Shown here one piece after another: positions 39,777 to 53,770 of a DNA stretch of 64,000 nt (within the stretch, counting starts at the first letter, position 1; each line of letters opens with the position of its first letter). The notes beneath the pieces were generated by a model. The model searched no databases and was not told where the DNA came from. It saw nothing but the letters and a program-made list of their open reading frames with translations. A program made the translations under genes and the position numbers. The DNA is from Rhea pennata (lineage: Eukaryota; Chordata; Aves; Rheiformes; Rheidae). The stretch lies in NCBI RefSeq assembly GCF_028389875.1, contig NC_084671.1, forward strand, positions 4,981,501-5,045,500, written 5' to 3'.

Positions 39777-42700
39777 CTTTGCTGTGACAGTGGCATGGAG
39801 CTCAGTGCAGATATACAGGTTATCTTCAAAGTTAGAACTATAAACATATCTGAAAAGGTAATGACTTCTGTTGGACTTATCAGAGGGAAACGTCCAGATG
39901 CAGATAAATAATAAAAGCACCAGATCTGCCAAACATCTATGTTCAGAGTAAAATATAATATGACACTACAGTAAGTGTGAATATTTAATTTCAAGCAACT
40001 TCAAAGTACGTGCAGCCAGACAGGGCAATTCATAATGCAAAAGAGGGGTCAGGGTTTGGGGGATGGGGTTGGTTGGTTGATCTGTGTGTAAACAATCATC
40101 TCTAAAGGAAACTAGGTATTCTCAGGAATAATTAAAGTGAAATGTGTTACTTGAAAATACTAGGAGAAAACAAAAATACCTGTGATTATAAATGTTTGTG
40201 TATAAACAAAAGCCATTTCTCCCTCAATAAGCGTATTTTCTCCGTGTGCCTGATTCCTCTCAAGGGCAGAAATCCAGCATGGATGCTATGAGCCCATCAT
40301 TAAGTGAGCTGGAGTTCTGCTGTGCTTATATTTCAGTTGCCACTGGTTTTCCTTTTACTCCCTCTCCTCCTTCTCCTGCCTGTAAATTAAAAAATATGCT
40401 GCCCTCCAGGCCTGGAGCCATGCAGCCAAACAAGGCAGCCTTTCCCATGTGGGAAGGATTTTTGTTAGGCTCTCTAGGAAGCTAAGGACAGAGGGTGAAC
40501 AGGTGAAAGTCGTATACATAAAGCCAGAAAGGAAGCATAGCCAGCTACACCCAGTGGACCAAGACATCTGTAAAACAGCAGCTCTCTCTCACCTGGGCTC
40601 TGTCTAGCAAGGTAAAGCTTAGTGAAATGAACTTTGAAGCCTCAGAAGAAAGCGGAGTTGAAGGGTTATGATGTGCACGGGCTAGCAGGGAAGGGGGGGA
40701 ATTACTTAGACTGAGTTAGTTTTGTGTTAGTGGTCATCACAGAGGACTTACTGTGTTTTGCTCCTGCAGCCTAAGCAGATTTGCTGAAGCTTCAATTCTT
40801 CCTGAAGGTCTGAGGAGAACCAGCAACATACAAGCAGAAACAAATACAAAGACAATCTGATCTTAAACAAGGTAAGCTAATTATGACAAACCTTTTTGTA
40901 GACCATAAAACTTGGCCTATTAATTACTGACTGTGACTTCCTCCGAAAGAAGCAGCTAGTAAACAAATTTCTTTAAAGAATATATCTTGTTTAAGATTAA
41001 CACTCCCTGAAGCTCATGTGCTTTCCAAGAGCGCGCTCTGCTTTCCAATATGGAGTGCCGTGCTGAAACATCCTCTCTCTTTGGCTCTTGAACTGTAAAT
41101 TAAGGGGCATTTTATGCTGTGCAAGTGGCACGTCTGTCTTTTGCTCTGTCTGCTACAACTTTAAATCTCTCAGAAGCAGACTGCTGCTGTGTTCCCGTTC
41201 AATCTCTGATTCTTTTGTTTCTAAATACCAACTGACTTTGAATTGAGTGATTTCTGTGTTTTGTAAGTATGCTGTGGCAAAGAGGTGAATTTGTGAAGCC
41301 ATAGGAATGTTGTGCCCCTGGGAGTAACTAAAGGGAATTGTGCTGATGAGGTATGGTAACTGAATGTCTTCCCTCAAAGCTCTTGTAGGACCGGAGCTCC
41401 CTTAGGACTAGTCTGAATTAATCCTTCCTTCTCCAGTCGTATTGTGTAGTTTTAATTAAGTCTTAATTCATCTCTTGCTTTAAAATAAATTGTTTTTCTA
41501 ATTTACTTGGAAACGCAACCTTTAATTTGCGATAGAACTATATGGATGGTTTACTATTAGCAGTAGAGCCAAGATACAACCTTTCAAAGAGAATGAATAG
41601 TGTTTTTCAGATATGCTTGACTCTTGCCTTCCTCTGGAGATAGCTGAAGGGTGAGTCTGCATATCAAGAGCTGCTACATGGTTCATTCCTGAAGTGTGGG
41701 GCTTCTTAACTCCTTTTAATACTAATTTTAGTTACTCATTATACTCCTTTTATTCATTTCAGAGTATAATCCTTTTTTAACAAAACATTGATTGGGAGAA
41801 AACTTATTAACAGACAGAATTAGTGGCATATCTATTAGACAGATATCTATATGAGCACGAAAACTGCCACAGTATTTTACATTTTCTTAGGCAAAATAAC
41901 TTGAGCTGAACCATCCAACAATGAATACAACAGAGCAGAGCAGCCACCAAACCCTGGCCAATAAACTACAGTGCAACTGTCAAAAATAAATTAGAAAAAT
42001 AAACAGATTCTTTTCTGTGGAATTAACTACAGCTGAAAGAAACACAGATTTCTCAGGGAAACACTGAAATTCTAGACAATAATATTCAGCTGCAGTCTGC
42101 TGCTCCTTTATTCCTTAAACCTAGCTGCTTTTTGCTAGAAGTGTAGGCTCTTACGTGAAGTACACCTGAAAGATCGTACCTGAGATAGCTGACTGTGGGC
42201 CTTAGGCTTAAAGTGCTTTTTCTCTTCTTTGTGATTATTTTTCCCATTGTGGTTTTCTTGCAGGCCTCAAATAATCTGTTTCATAGGATTCCCAAAGGAA
42301 TGAAATCCCTTTATTATGGCATTTCTTAATCTTAACTTGATATTCAGTGTCTCTCTTTAGACTCCCAAGGTGCCATTTCAGTCCAGAGATGCTCAGCTCT
42401 CAAGAAATGCTATAAAACTGAGAACATTCAGCTCCTCAAAGCACTCCAGTATGTATTGGGTTCTGTTTCCATTTTGCTTTGTTTAACAATTTTTTTTCCC
42501 TTGAAAAAAGAAGCACAAGCTTTTCCCCACTAACTTCCACCTTATGTAAAGTCATAGCTCTATTTTCATTTGTGTGTTAGTGAACAGCCCTTGTTCCTCC
42601 ATGCTATTTTTCTGCTCATGATGTAAATGGCCATTTTTTTCTTGCCAAAGTTTACTAATTTTGATTTCCTGTCTCACAGGAAATCTCACCCAGCTGCCAG

Positions 42701-44439
42701 TGTGGATCAGTAGTTATATACAGTGAAAAGTTGTTCTCATGGTCTCCTTTTGAGGGCTTTTGTAGTTAACCTTTTACTATATAATACAGAGTCCAGGTTG
42801 CTTTAATGTTTACAGTATCTTGGCTAATTCATATCTCCATAATTTTCATCCCTTCACAATAAAGCAAATATTTTTCCCTTATGAGAGACACCAGAAATCC
42901 CACTTAAAAAAACAAAGCAAAACTAAACCAAAACTTAGAGAATTAAATTGAATACAGTAATACTGAGAAGGCTCTTCAAAGACCTTTATCAAAAGTGAAG
43001 CCTGTACCAAAAAGCAGCTCCAGCCAGCAACTGCTGTCTGCAAGAGCAACTTTAAAGTATTTCCACGTTTTTCATGCTCTTTTATTTGACCTTTTGTTCA
43101 AGGCCATCTGTGCTGAGCAAAGGACTTTTCTTAGTCCCTTGAGTGACTACTGAAGATAGGCTTCAGTATACATAATAAGGAGCTAAATCCATTGGAAGAG
43201 CACGTTTTTAAACCTCCTCCCTTCCTGATAAACTGTGGTAAAACTAATTTAGCCCTTGAAGGAACAGGTCTATTAGCCCTTTGATGGCTAATTTCGTTCC
43301 TGATAATTTATGGTGTTACGTAAGTTGGAAAAAACAAATTCAAATGTCTTTTGGAGGACAATAAGAAACTGCTATCAGGGAAAAAACACTATGGAAGAGG
43401 AAAATAGTTGAATGATTAGGCAGAGGTTGATGGAAATCCCTGCCTGACTGTGGGTTGTATAAGGAGGTTGGCAGCTGAAAGGAAGGAGCTGAAGGCAGAT
43501 TCAGTATCTGGGGAGATGGTAAGGATAAGAACCTGGCTTATGGGAAAACGTATTCTAGTTTTAGGCTGGTTTGTTGTCCTGAGGTTTCAGAAGTTCCTGT
43601 TTTTCACTGTCAAATAAAGACCTGTTTTAATTTCCTTATGTGAAGTATTAGGTGACAATGTTTAAATCGGAGTCTGTTTTTTGTTGGTGGTGGTGGTGTT
43701 TTTTTTTTTTTTTTCTGAACCTCAGGGATTTATAAAATTTATTTATTTTTTTTCCCTGTAGTTCCCATAAACTTTTTTTTTCTTTAGGAATGGACACACT
43801 GTGCTAATTGGTGTAGATCTGCTACTGGCTTTTACTGTTGAATCTGGAGTATTGACTGTTCACTTAGGGAACATAATACCGTATCAAAACAAGTTATCTG
43901 TATGGTAATCCCAAAAGAGATGATCTATTGGCGTGCACACACACAGTTTCTGGCATACAAGTGTATGTAAATGTTCTGCCAGCAAGCTAAGGAAGCAGCA
44001 AAGCTACTAATGTTTGCTCAAATTCAGCTATCCTACCAGTTCAGCAAGCACATGCAGTCACCAAAGTCCAAGTCTCCGAAATATGCATCTTTTCCTCTAG
44101 TAATGTATTTTGTAGCACTGCAGTTGCTGCCAGTTATATATGATGACTGCCATGTGTTTACAATTTTCCTAAAATTAAATCAGCTAACTAACACTATATC
44201 ATTCTGGTTTAGTTACGTCCTGGACTGGGACACAAATTTTATGGCATGCAGTAGCCCTGATTCCATGCCAGTTTGTAGCTATGACACAGATTTTCTATTT
44301 ATTTTCAGGCACACTGCTTTATCTGTCTGTGCCTCTGTGTTTTGAAGTGGAGTGATAACTTTTGTAGTGAGTATCTTGTTTGCTTAAAGGATAAGGTCTT
44401 TAGGTAGAGAGCAGAAAACATAAAAATAAACTCCGTGAT

Positions 44440-44770
44440 TTGCAGAGGCATTTGCATAGCTTGACTGACTGCTGCTCTGTTCCCTCCTCTTCCTCGCACG
44501 CTGTGGTTTGTGGTGGGATCTGCCCCTCGAGGCTTGAGGGACTTTCTCCCACCTCGCGGTATTTTGAGGACCAGAGGTCGTACGTGCAATGTGCATCGCC
44601 TGCTTCCGGCCAAAGCTCCAGTACATGGTTACTCGTTAAAGAAGGCTGTTGGCGCTCCTGGGCAGGCATCCCAAGGAGCCGGCCCGTGGGATGGAGGCTG
44701 TGGGCCCAGCAGCTCAGAAGGCAGCTCGCTCCAGAGGCAAAGCCGTCAGCACTGACAGCTTGCTCCTGAT
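44440..44770. other. CpG-containing GC-rich patch
   Basis: A GC-rich island of about 330 bases with many CpG steps sits in an otherwise AT-rich region. An inverted CCAAT box (GATTGG) follows at its right edge. Open frames run on both strands, as expected from composition. It could be a regulatory element or a promoter of an unannotated transcript. Confidence 0.4.
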
Positions 44771-44883
44771 TGGTTTTTCACTTACTAGCCAGGAAATAAA
44801 GCACATCTCCCTGGCAATTTACTGCCAGGCAATCCCATTGATTCTATAGGAACTGCCCAGTGTTTCATAGCAGAATGTAGTTT

Positions 44884-44899
44884 GGGGGGGGGGGGGGGG
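44884..44899 (+). repeat. G16 homopolymer followed by a C-run
   Basis: Sixteen G residues then CTTCCCCCC. The G and C runs could pair in a hairpin, or the G run could form a quadruplex. Confidence 0.85.
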
Positions 44900-47850
44900 C
44901 TTCCCCCCTCTTGGATGTTCCTGATGTGCTTATTGTTCATTTAATGGTCAGTCCAAAGCCCACTGAGCTTTTAAAAATATTTAAACTGGAGACATTCGCA
45001 TAGTATGGATGCTTTAATGTACTTATATATGGATAGTTAACATATTTGTATTTGTTGAATCCGTGTATGACTCATGCTGCCCTTCCCATTTGTGCAGAGA
45101 AAAAATGGAAACAGAGAGGGAGATTGATTCTGAATGTCACACACAGAATTTAGCAGCAAAGGCTGAAAAACCAGGTGTTACTCCAAACCTAGTGTCCTAA
45201 CTCCTGGATCATCCCTTTTCTTTGGAACAGCATTTTTCACTAACATCTGTAGGCGTTAGAATTGATTGTACGTACAAGGAGTACCGCTGTCCCTGTTGCT
45301 TTGTTATTTGTTATGCATTGCTGTATTTGGTTTGGTTTGGTGAGGCTTGCTTAATGCTGTTCCTGCACTGAGTCTTGATTTACAACCAGAAGAGGAGAGC
45401 TGCAAAGGAGCTGTATCAAGTTCTAGGGTTTAAAAAGCCTTAAGGGTAGTTATAAATTTATGAGGGTAAATTGTCGGTAAGATTATGTGAGCATGTGGAA
45501 ACAGCCCTGGAGGTCATTAAAAAACAAAAACAGATTTATTGACTTATCAGATGTCAATAGGCTTTCCTTACAAGCGTGGATATTGTATCCTGTGAGAGAG
45601 TTAGAATGAGCAGGGAAGGTAGCTGCTATTACTAATACAATATTAAATAGAAATCCTCTCTACTTAATCCTCTTATTAGGTATTAGATTACTTGGCTGTT
45701 AGTGTGTTTGTTACCTGTTTGTAAAAGCAAATAACGAAGTGATCTCTCACTCTTTGAGAACCTTGTAGGTGACTTGTATGAAGAGGCACAATACACAAAA
45801 CAATTTGCACAGATAATGTACAAATGATGATACTCATGTGGGCCCAAATCCTGTGAAGGGTGGGGAAGTTTTGCTAAAAGTTCACTATACTCCGTTTCTA
45901 ATCAGATACGTGTCCCATCGTACAGAGGACAAATGCGGCTTGCGATTCTGTTCGCTGACAACTGGGTTATTGAATACGAGCCCAGTAACGCAGAGTGCTG
46001 AAGGCCTTTATGCCCTTGTGAAATCAGAAGGAACCAAACAGACTAAATCCTTCCTGGGAGGCTGAAGCTTTGGATTTTTGTCTCTGTGTTCTCCCTGGGT
46101 GCATTCACTGTGGTGAGATTTGTGGTTTTCAAGGCAGAAAGGTGTTTGGAGAGGCTGAACTCTGTCATGTTATAAATTCAGCAGCTCCTGCCAGGCTCGT
46201 AATGGTAATGCACCGCGGTGTCGCCTGGCTCTGCAGATGGAGTGTTAATTGGTGGCTGAACGATCAGCAAACAGGAACAGGCAGGGAGCACACTGCAGAG
46301 TCCCCTGGAAATTAGAACTGGCAGCTGTTTTGGCTTCTGGACAGAACTACCCCAGGAAAACAACACCAGAGGGGAAAAATATCATTCCATCAAGGCAAAT
46401 AAACAGAAAATTTTGAAAACTAGGACCTAATTCTGCACTTTTACTCAAGCTGAATAGTACTCCTCTACATGAGGCATGAAGTAACAAAATTCAGCTGCAT
46501 GTGAGCAGAGTGAGATATTATGCAGCATGCACAAATAATGCAGACTAGGTTCTGTGTGAATGTATATTTTTGCCATAGAAAATTTAAATCACAGCAAGAA
46601 TTAGCAATTTAATAAATTGCTAAGTTCTGCTGAGACCAAAATACTGGAAACCGTGGACTATAACACCAGACTGCTGTCTCAGTGATAGGAACACTAGGGC
46701 AGTCCTGATCTGCCTAATGTGAACTGAGCAAGGCATGAGTTTACCATATCTAAAGAGCAAGGATGGTTTTATTTCTGATGCTTAAAATATATTTAAGCCA
46801 CACTAGATCTTTAAGCATGCGTCTATGGTGCTGTATGTGGTATCAAAATAGCCCGCATCCGTAATGTACCAGAAAGAACCAGTGACCTTTTCTAGAAAAG
46901 CTAAAGCTCTATGAAACGATTATGAATCTTTAGTAGTTTAGTTTCCTAAAATAAAGAGGAATTTTAAATAACCTGTTCTTCTTTTTCTGTAGTATAAACT
47001 TTAATAATTTGGGAGATGCGAAACCTCTGCCGTCCAATTAGCTGAAAATGCCCCTTCTTTCCTTCACTCCTTACAATGGTGGCGATAATTTCTGTTTTGC
47101 AGATGGTCCGTTAACAATGTGGATTAGATATGTGCAGCCCAGATCTTGTGTTTAGATTAATCTATTGGTGATATTATCTGCAAAAGGCTTAAATTTGTGA
47201 AGCTCAAGAAAGCAGTTCAGCATGTAAGGGGATGACCTGAAGCAGCAGTGCAATTCATGCTGATTTGCATGAAGAAGAGGAAAACCAGCCCTCCTAAACC
47301 AGCTGTTAAAGATGTGAACCCTAAAACTGAGTATAAATACAAACAGGGAAAGGAAGGATAGAAAACAGCGCGCTCAGTGTCACCGGTAGTGGTAGACCAA
47401 GAGCTTTCTGTGTTAACTGAGGCAGTATGATGTGAAGATTTGTCTGGATGGGGAACTTTAAGCGTGGATTAAGGTAAACTGTAAATTTACAGTGTATGAG
47501 CTACTCCTCATTAACTTTGCTGTGAGATAGGCCCTAAGGAGAACACTTGACAGTGTGGAATAACCAAACAGAATAACCTTGTGAACTACTAATTACATTA
47601 CGGTCAAAATCAATGTAGAAAATCGAAGCAAGGCTAGAAGCTATGACATATTCTTTCCTCCTACTTGCACTGAGTCACCTTGGTTTGCAACAAACCACTA
47701 AATAATCCAGAGTCTTAATCTTGGAGTTTTCAGCATGGCAGAGCTAGATAGATCTGCTGTTACAAACACACCAAAGTTAAATTTTTTTCCAAATAACTTT
47801 TCTATTATTTTCAGCTGCAAAATGATATCAGATTGTCCAATATTCTGATA

Positions 47851-47914
47851 TTAATTTAAATTAATTAAATTAATTTTAAATTAATTAAAATAATTAATTA
47901 ATTAATTAATTAAA
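47851..47914 (+). repeat. TTAA/AATT-rich microsatellite
   Basis: About 64 bases made almost only of TTAATT and AATTA units, ending in five or so TTAA repeats. The DNA is self-complementary and AT-only. Confidence 0.88.
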
Positions 47915-50039
47915 GTTAAGGAAACTTCCTCCCAAACAAATCTCAATGTCTTTTCAGGAATAACTAGGTTTGTGGTTTCTCACATTTACCACTGAGTCAT
48001 AACACTTTTACAAAGACATACTTCAATTACAGCATTATTTTTAACAAGTTTCATTTAAAAACCCTCAAAATACTGATCTTGATCAGAAAGATCTCAACAT
48101 ATTTAGTTTATTGCACCATCTTCCCTAATTTACAGACAAATCAATCTGATACCATGGCTATCCAACACGTCAGTAAAACAAGAAGTAGAGCCATATCCAG
48201 ACCTGCTGGAGCATTTGGAAGCCTAAAGAATGTAAGGGAGTGCAGCTGTCTCTTCTTTGCCAAATAATGTTATCATTCTTGAGTGAAAGAGTCAGATCTG
48301 AGTTAGACCTTTATGAGTTTCTAAATCTTAACATAGGAAAAAGGCAATAGTTGGAAATTTGAAACTCTGGAGCTTATCTATGGGAGGCTTTTGCCTAACA
48401 TTCGGGTAGACACACTTCAAAACAACCTGTTTCATGATGTAATTACTTGCATACTCTCTCTATATATCTGTATAATTTAAAGGTAACACAAATTGTTCCA
48501 CCAACACTAGAGCCAACGAAATCCAGTGCCATGTGGCTTTATGTTGTCCATCCCTCCACCTTTTCTAGCACGGTAACCCTGGCTATGTCTCCTTTTATTT
48601 CACTTCCACCCCGTATCTATGGTTCCTTCCATCTGCCCCTGTTCCCCATCCAGCACTCAGTAATTATACTGGTGCTGAACTAAGCTTGTGCTGCCTGGCT
48701 GGTTTAATAACTGTGATGTCCAATACTTACCATAAGGTCACTTGTAAGCTTTCAAGTGTGTCAGCTGCAACAGACACTTGCAAAAGTTCATTGCTAACAC
48801 GTGCTGATTTTTCCCATGGTGAAACAGCAAACTCCTTTAATCTTTTAAAACAAAAAATATACTATTTCTTTAATGTCAGTTTTCTGACACCGGCCCTAGT
48901 TAGCTGTGACTTAAATGTAGCAATTTTCATTAGCTCCACTATTGCTTCTAATAGATCATGCTGGATGTGTGCTGAAGTGTATCTGTATATAGTCCATCTC
49001 TCGTCTGTGTTCTGCACCGACTTTTAATTGAATATTCTCATTCCCTGTATGTCTCCCCAGATATTGGCTTTATTCATTGACATTACAATATAAAACTGTT
49101 AGTAAAGCTAAATTCTTGTAGGATTTTTGGGGGGTCTAAGGGCATTGTTTGGTATTATAACCCATTTCTCAGCATAACATATAGGGACCTTCACATTTCT
49201 AGCCTGTCACAATAAATGACCTGAAAATCAGCTCCCTGTAACGTAGGAGGGTTGTTTGACTAGCAGTATCTACTGTACACAAACTGATCAGGGCTTCTGC
49301 GATTGCGAGTAGCTTGCACAGGACTGACCTGAGTTATTCACCATACTTACTACCTTAGAAGGGCTTCCAGCTCCTTGCAGGGAAGATTGAGTTTCTGTTT
49401 TCTACAGATCAGAGAAAAACTGCCTGTCTTGCTGTTATCTTTGACATGAATAGAATAATGTGTCCCAGGTAGTCTGTGAATTAATTTCATAATCTTTTTA
49501 CACAACTTTGGCTGTTTGTTCTGATAAACTGCTAACAATATCATTTTATCATTATTTAAGCATGCTGCCTTTTTCAAAATGTCATCTTCGGCTTTTTTTT
49601 GTTGTTTCTTTAATGTATACCAGTGTATAAAATTCTTTAAACTTTAAGCCTTCCCTTAAAGCTAATCTTTTTGTCTTCCACAATTTATAGTTAAGTTCTT
49701 AATTGCAGCTTGCAGACAAATGTAAAAGGGTGGGCTTCAACATGAATATAAACTCTTTCAGGAGTGTAACTATGGTCATTTATTTGAATTATAAGCCAAA
49801 ATCCCTGATAAGAAGGGAGATGTTTCCACTAGACACTATTTAAATTCATGCTAAAACCCAAAATCGATCGAAGAGAGACTAATCTAAACACAGGTCCTCC
49901 AATTTGTTTTGTCTTCTGATGAATGAGATCCCATCATCTTGGCTTCGTGACAGAGAAGCGTGTCTCACACGGTGTGTTACATGGTAGATATTTTTGCTCG
50001 TTTGAGGAAAGAAAGGTTGTGGAACCAGGAATAGTTGTG

Positions 50040-50310
50040 GAGCTGGGGACTATGCCCCTTCGCACGGCTCCTCCTGGCAGGAGGTAGTGCGCGGCTGTTC
50101 TCGGCCACGTGGCCGTGCTACGGGTGCTCGTCCAGACTTTGACCCAGTCCAGTAAGTGCCGATCTGCAAATCACGCAGCAGGCAGACAGCGAGGCAGGGC
50201 CAGGGAGAGAGCCAGCGGCCGTGGTAGCAGTGTTGCGGCAGAGGAGTGGGAGGAAGGCACCCCTTGGGTGAGCCTCTCGTGAGACTTGAGGTCACGCAAG
50301 CATGCAGGGA
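50040..50310. other. CpG-rich patch with a palindromic E-box
   Basis: A GC-rich stretch with many CpG steps contains CGGCCACGTGGCCG (50102-50115), a perfect 14-base palindrome around CACGTG, the site used by USF, MYC and related bHLH factors. No coding exon is recognised. A candidate enhancer or promoter. Confidence 0.4.
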
Positions 50311-52810
50311 ACAGTAGTTGTTTTATCATGCTTGTGACTTGCTTTGCAGGTAAGGCCTGACTTGTGGCACACCAGGAGCTGAGCCCTGATCCTTAGCAAT
50401 GATATTTTTGTTTACGCAGCAATTTTTCAGCAAACGCATACTTACATTTACCTTCTCGTTCTTGGAAAAGGGCACTTAGAGAAGTCACCGAACAGCTTGT
50501 CGTACCTCCGATCATTGCTCAGAGTGACTGATTGCCATTCTGGAAGCACATTTTCAGAGAAACAAATGAACCGAGAGCTTTGGTAGCAAGGGAGAAATCT
50601 TATAAAGGCACTGAGGGCTGAGCTGTTTCCTGATGTAGTCGGTTGGAGTCATTCCTTTTACTTCAAGAAGCTTCTACCAGCCTGTAGGACTTCCATGTTT
50701 GTGGAAGTCAAAGTTGCCACTCGCATTCTTTCTTCAGTTCAACTGCACAGTGATTGTGGTAGATGATGGGCAGCAGGAATGGAACTGGCTGACTTACTCT
50801 GAAGGCAACAAGGTATTTCTTATGAAGTAAAATAAGCACTGGGGAGAAGGGATTATGTCCCAGCTATCGGAATTATGTAGGTGGCACCTTGAGATGGATG
50901 AGTTAGCACAAGTAGGTATACAAGCAAGAGACTATTCATATGTCAGCGCTATTGACTGGGAAGGCACTATGTTCCTAGTGTGTTTTTAGACTCTTACCCA
51001 CCTAACTTGAAGCAGCAAAGCTGTTTGTGAGCATCATGTGGAAGTCTGTAGGTATATGAAAATGTTACGAGTCATGTCAATTAGTCACTGACAGCAGGTC
51101 TATGAAAATAGCAGCTCTTTTGGCCAGCTAGCTCTGTTGTGGACATTTGTTGGAGAGTCTGCTCCTATGGACAGACTTTGAAGGTAACGGGAAGGCATTC
51201 TGAGAGATTGTGATCATGTACTTTGGTGACCTACATAGCACTTAGGAAAATGTCCTGACGCTTTCACCTCCTCTGAAGTTTTGCTCGAGTATTAGCCTGT
51301 GCAGTTGAAATGTAGATATGGAGTGAAGGAAACACGTAGGTCCTAGATGACATCAGAGGTCAAAGGGAGGCCAAGAATTCATACAAGCAACTTCCATAAG
51401 TACCAGTGAGAGATCAGCACGGGGTCAAAAGTCTATTGTTTTTTTTTTTTTTCACTGAAAACCCAAATTTTTATGTGCTTGAAAACATGCAGAAGATGAT
51501 AGATACAGTTTAATATTGCTGATTTTGATCAGAAGATACAGCAGGACTCTAAGGCCAATCATCTGATTTGTGTTATCAATGTTTCTTCTTGAAAACCTTT
51601 TCCAAACCATTTGCATGGCCTTGTCTCTGTTTCCAAGATAGATAAGGTTAGCAGGTTTTTAAAAATGATAAAAATCATTTAAAAGTGATTTGAGGTCCGC
51701 AGATGAAAAACTTTGGGAAAAAGAAACATTTATTAAAGAAATTATTGTGTTTTCAAGGAATCACAGGTTACTGATACTGACATGCAAGTAAATTTTCTAT
51801 GGTGTCTTTCAGCATGTAGGAACAAGTAAAAGCATTGCTAATCTTGTCAGCTGAATCCCTGATAACTCGCTTTAATATGCTTAAGTTCTAATAAAAGTGT
51901 AAAAATATTGTCCTAGTAGATATGAAAAAAGCCAGTTTTTTTATTCCCCTTTTAAATGATGATGATGAGAAAATAATGAATAATTTTGCATTTGAATCAT
52001 CAAGAACTATTAAAATGAGAACTGAGGAAGGAAGAGGAAAGCTGTGTGAAGTCTGATAATGTGTCAGGTGTACTGAATAGACCTTTTTATCTTGCTCTGG
52101 ATACACTGCTTTGGCCTTCTTATTCCCTTCATCCTGCAAATATTTTGGCTGTAATAATATAGTTTCTGCTTGTAGCATTGTAGCAGAAAGAAGTACTATT
52201 CATGCAGTAAACACGTCTTATGTGCTCAGACTTGAAAAACCAAGCAAGGGTTGTTTTTAGCAATGACCACTCCTTTGTCACAAAAAACTGCACCATATCT
52301 TGTCAGATGTAGTCTGTACTTTAATGGCAAATGTATCTTAGAGTCAGGTTTCACTTCTAATCTCACTGATTTTTCTAACATTTGCATTAGAGATGTCTGG
52401 CTTGTTCTTCAGCTTGGGTTGGATCAAACCTTCAGGTAGCATTCAGGCATTTACTATATTTGGACAAAATCTGGATATAAAATGTGTATTTGCATGCCAC
52501 TGTTGGGAACCTCCCTGCTGCCTGGTGGTGCAGTTTCTAATGCCCTGATGTGCACAGCGTTGTTAAAGGAGCTAGCATTTTAGTGAGGGTGAGTTGTGGG
52601 GCCATAATATTCTCGCTGAGCCACTGCAGGATTTCCTGACTTGCTGTGGAATTCGTTCTGTAAGTATTACTTTTTTTCACTGAGAGTTAATGTTTCCTAC
52701 ATTTTATGGCTGGAATATGCTATTAGGAGCCTCTTCAATAATCTCTAATTTACATATTTATTCTTACAGGCACTAGGACTTCTCTCATGATTCCTGCTCC
52801 AAGCCCAAGC

Positions 52811-52847
52811 TTTTTTTTTTTTTTTTTTGCCTTTTTTTTTTTTTTTT
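52811..52847 (+). repeat. Two poly-T tracts (T18-GCC-T16)
   Basis: Two T runs separated by GCC. On the - strand this is a poly-A pair. No retrocopy body is recognised to the right. Confidence 0.85.
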
Positions 52848-53749
52848 CCTCTCTCCTTCTTCCCACATTCTGATCCTGAGCTTTGGAGGAGCTTGCTGCG
52901 CAGGTTGGCCAGGAATTCATGAGAAAGCCCAAGCAGCAGTTGCTAAGGCAGTAGCTGTGGCATATTACGGAGATTACACACTGCTATTGTTAGCAAGACT
53001 ACAATCTTGCTCAGAAAGTTGACCTTCAGTCAAGTAACTTTTCTGACTTGAATAGGTCCTTGATAAAGTACAGAATAGGCTTTCATTAAGATTTTCTTGG
53101 CCTATTCACAGTAGATGTGAACTTGTTAGGCTTGCTAAAGTAAATATTGCATCAGCTGTGAACACTGGCTCATGCAAGTGGTAAGAGGAGCCCTTATTCT
53201 GTTCCTGCTGATGCTGGGCAGTTTTGGGCCTCTTTAGACTTCTGCCAGGCTCACAAGTTATGTGAGCAAAGCCCCACCACTTGACAATAAATAAAAGATG
53301 CTTAATAAACACCCTCTATGCCCAAAGCATTAGGAACAGCAAGGGCAACAATCCAGGAGAACTTGTGAATACCTGTTTAATTTTATCTGTAGTCAACAAA
53401 TTGCTTAAGCAACTGCTTTCATGACTTGAGAGAAGTGTCATATTTTGCTGTGAAGATGCTCTGCTGGTTGAGAGTTGGTAGATAGTTTGTATCTGCAGGT
53501 GGCTTTGGAAGTAACTTTCCCTACTCAAAATTCTACTTACCAGCCCTGGAGCTTGGCAGAAGACAGTCTGTGTTCTCCATGTTTCCATCAGTGATGGGGT
53601 TGCCACATACTACAGTCTCTAATTGGAAAAGCTGTGCACATTAATATAAATGCTTGAAATGTATCATTCTTTACAGGTGTAAGACTTGCTGTGAGAAGAC
53701 AGCAAGCCCTTTGTATTCCTGAACACCACCTGTCTTAGTATTGGTATTG

Positions 53750-53770
53750 TTTTTTTTTTTTTTTTTTTTT
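53750..53770 (+). repeat. Poly-T tract of 21 bases
   Basis: A T run followed by AAAAACAG. Simple sequence. Confidence 0.85.
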
